This document shows, one piece after another, positions 62,738 to 64,000 of a stretch of DNA of 64,000 nucleotides. Every line of letters begins with the position of its first letter. Within the stretch, counting starts at the first letter, position 1. The translations under genes were made by a program, and so were the position numbers. Origin of the DNA: Serratia liquefaciens (GTDB lineage: Bacteria > Pseudomonadota > Gammaproteobacteria > Enterobacterales > Enterobacteriaceae); NCBI GenBank assembly GCA_012719855.1, contig JAAXZN010000054.1:62001-126000 (forward strand), given 5' to 3'. A model generated the notes under the pieces. It did not search any database, was not told where the DNA came from, and saw only the letters and a list, made by a program, of their open reading frames with translations.

Positions 62738-63184
62738 ATGCGCTGGTTGTTTGCCATGCTTATTGCTCTTTTTTGCTGGACCGGTTCGGTCTCCGGCCAA
62801 AAGCTATGCGCGGCACCTTCCAAAGCAACCCCTACGTCGCTGAGCAGTTTACCTTCGCTCTCAGATCCGTTGCTTTCCCCTTACGACCAGGTTTATCGGT
62901 CACCGGCAGAGCTGCAGCGAAAAAAACCGGGTAAATTGCCGTTGTTATTGCCACGGTTGCATTCCTTCTCCGGCTCGCTGTCGACCTGCGCCCAACTACC
63001 GCCGGTCTATACCCTGGCCGCAGAGCTGGGCCACCGCACCAAACTCCCGCGCCAGAACTCACCTGCGCTCAACCGGCTTGCCCAGGTCAACTGGACGCTG
63101 CACACCCCGCAGCAGCAAAACAGGCTAGGCGGCTGGAAAGAAAGTAATATGCTTTACCGTGGCACGCTGACTTACCACTCATGA
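62738..63184 (+). CDS. Small exported protein of unknown function
   Basis: A 148-residue product I do not recognise. Residues 1-19 form a signal peptide (RWLFAMLIALFCWTGSVSG); the mature part is rich in proline, serine and leucine with two cysteines (C23 and about C84) and no known domain. ATG 62738 is chosen for the signal peptide; the frame opens at 62684. It lies between exuR and yqjA. A real gene is likely from the signal peptide and codon pattern, but annotation could differ. Confidence 0.55.
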   Translation: MRWLFAMLIALFCWTGSVSGQKLCAAPSKATPTSLSSLPSLSDPLLSPYDQVYRSPAELQRKKPGKLPLLLPRLHSFSGSLSTCAQLPPVYTLAAELGHRTKLPRQNSPALNRLAQVNWTLHTPQQQNRLGGWKESNMLYRGTLTYHS

Positions 63185-63324
63185 CCGGTGTCGCACCGAC
63201 TAGAATCCACTAAAAAGCAACGCCGTTTCATCATTATCAGCAGCCAGCATCGCCCGCGCGTTTTCGGCCCACACCCGATCAGCCGCTGAGATAAAAACAA
63301 ACAATGACGTTTTAGGAACACCGG

Positions 63325-64000
63325 ATGGACATCATTAAAGAACTGTTACATGCCTTATGGCAGCAGGATTTTGAGACGCTGGCGAACCCTTCGCTGGTCT
63401 GGACCCTCTACGTGCTGCTGTTTATGATCCTGTTTTTGGAAAACGGTCTGCTGCCGGCCGCCTTTCTGCCTGGGGACAGCCTGCTGATCCTGGTCGGCGT
63501 CCTGATCGCCAAAGGCACCATGAATTTCCCGCTCACCATCCTGATCCTGACCGTCGCCGCCAGCCTGGGGTGCTGGGTCAGCTACATACAGGGCAAGTGG
63601 CTCGGCAATACCCGAACGGTACAGGGCTGGCTGTCGCACCTGCCGGCTCATTATCATCAACGGGCACACCAGCTGTTCCACCGCCACGGGCTTTCCGCCC
63701 TGCTGGTCGGTCGTTTCCTGGCGTTTGTCCGCACCCTGCTGCCGACCATTGCCGGCCTGTCTGGTCTGAGCAATGCCCGCTTCCAGTTCTTTAACTGGAT
63801 GAGCGGCCTGCTGTGGGTGGTGATCCTCACCTCCCTGGGCTTTGCGTTGGGCAAAACCCCGGTCTTCCGCAAGTATGAAGATCAACTGATGTTCTGCCTG
63901 ATGCTGCTGCCGCTGGTGCTGCTGGTCGTCGGGCTGGTCGGCTCGCTGATCGTCCTGTGGCGCAAGAAACGCGCCGATAGCCAGGACCAGGGGAAAGGGG
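63325..64000 (+). CDS. yqjA: DedA-family membrane protein YqjA (cut by window end)
   Basis: Inner-membrane DedA/VTT protein; in E. coli YqjA and YghB support membrane energetics, cell division and alkaline and drug tolerance. 225 codons are present with no stop, so the gene is cut at its 3' end, though E. coli YqjA is about this length and only a few residues should be missing. Family residues are visible: [18 protein letters not shown] with acidic pair, and [19 protein letters not shown] with two essential arginines. ATG 63325 follows AGGA. Confidence 0.95.
   Translation, partial: MDIIKELLHALWQQDFETLANPSLVWTLYVLLFMILFLENGLLPAAFLPGDSLLILVGVLIAKGTMNFPLTILILTVAASLGCWVSYIQGKWLGNTRTVQGWLSHLPAHYHQRAHQLFHRHGLSALLVGRFLAFVRTLLPTIAGLSGLSNARFQFFNWMSGLLWVVILTSLGFALGKTPVFRKYEDQLMFCLMLLPLVLLVVGLVGSLIVLWRKKRADSQDQGKG

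Overview
The window reads as chromosomal DNA of an enterobacterium, most likely Serratia or a close relative. The backbone follows the Escherichia coli order (ygiD-zupT-ribB-ubiK, hldE-glnE-ygiF, ygiM-cca-uppP-folB-plsY, tsaD | rpsU-dnaG-rpoD, mug-ileX, fadH, rlmG-ygjP-ygjR-alx-sstT, uxaCA | exuT-exuR, yqjA). The proteins are close to, but distinct from, those of E. coli, and an ERIC repeat is present. Genus assignment is inference; no marker that fixes the species is present.

Layout. 1-2.0 kb: a CRP-linked LacI-type regulator and the DODA-type dioxygenase ygiD. 2.1-5.7 kb: zinc importer zupT, ribB behind an FMN riboswitch, ubiK, and the amino-acid exporter yjeH, whose start touches an ERIC repeat. 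5.7-15.9 kb: LPS heptose, nitrogen-regulation, phosphate-hydrolase, tRNA-maturation, undecaprenyl, folate and phospholipid housekeeping genes. 16.0-22.0 kb: an inserted iron module made of a Fur box, a FhuA/FoxA-like TonB-dependent receptor and two half-size exporter-fold ABC proteins of YbtPQ/IrtAB type. 22.0-28.7 kb: tsaD, the rpsU-dnaG-rpoD macromolecular-synthesis operon, a SnoaL-like exported protein, mug and tRNA-Ile2 (ileX).

28.7-37.8 kb is an accessory island beside ileX. Its left part is decayed mobile DNA with a small membrane-protein gene and a phage baseplate fragment. Its right part is a complete type I Zorya anti-phage system, zorA-zorB-zorC-zorD, with every junction a 4-base ATGA overlap. 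ZorA/ZorB form a MotA/MotB-like ion-driven motor in the envelope, ZorC is the EH-signature protein and ZorD is a Snf2-type helicase; the last two are the cytoplasmic effectors. No integrase or flanking repeat is visible.

37.8-46.7 kb: an HPP-family membrane protein, a glutathione transferase, and a GABA-degradation cluster (gabT-gabD plus an aromatic-type amino-acid permease) divergent from a MocR/GabR-type regulator, then an ABC-F protein. 47.0-51.8 kb: fadH and rlmG, with a hipBA toxin-antitoxin module between them where E. coli K-12 carries higBA. 51.9-57.0 kb: ygjP, ygjR, a glutamine amidotransferase, alx under a yybP-ykoY manganese riboswitch, and sstT behind a likely CRP site. 57.0-64.0 kb: the hexuronate genes uxaCA, exuT and exuR, a small exported protein of unknown function, and yqjA, which runs off the right edge.

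The strongest accessory findings are the Zorya locus, the hipBA module with two matched operators, and the receptor plus paired ABC importer without siderophore biosynthesis genes.
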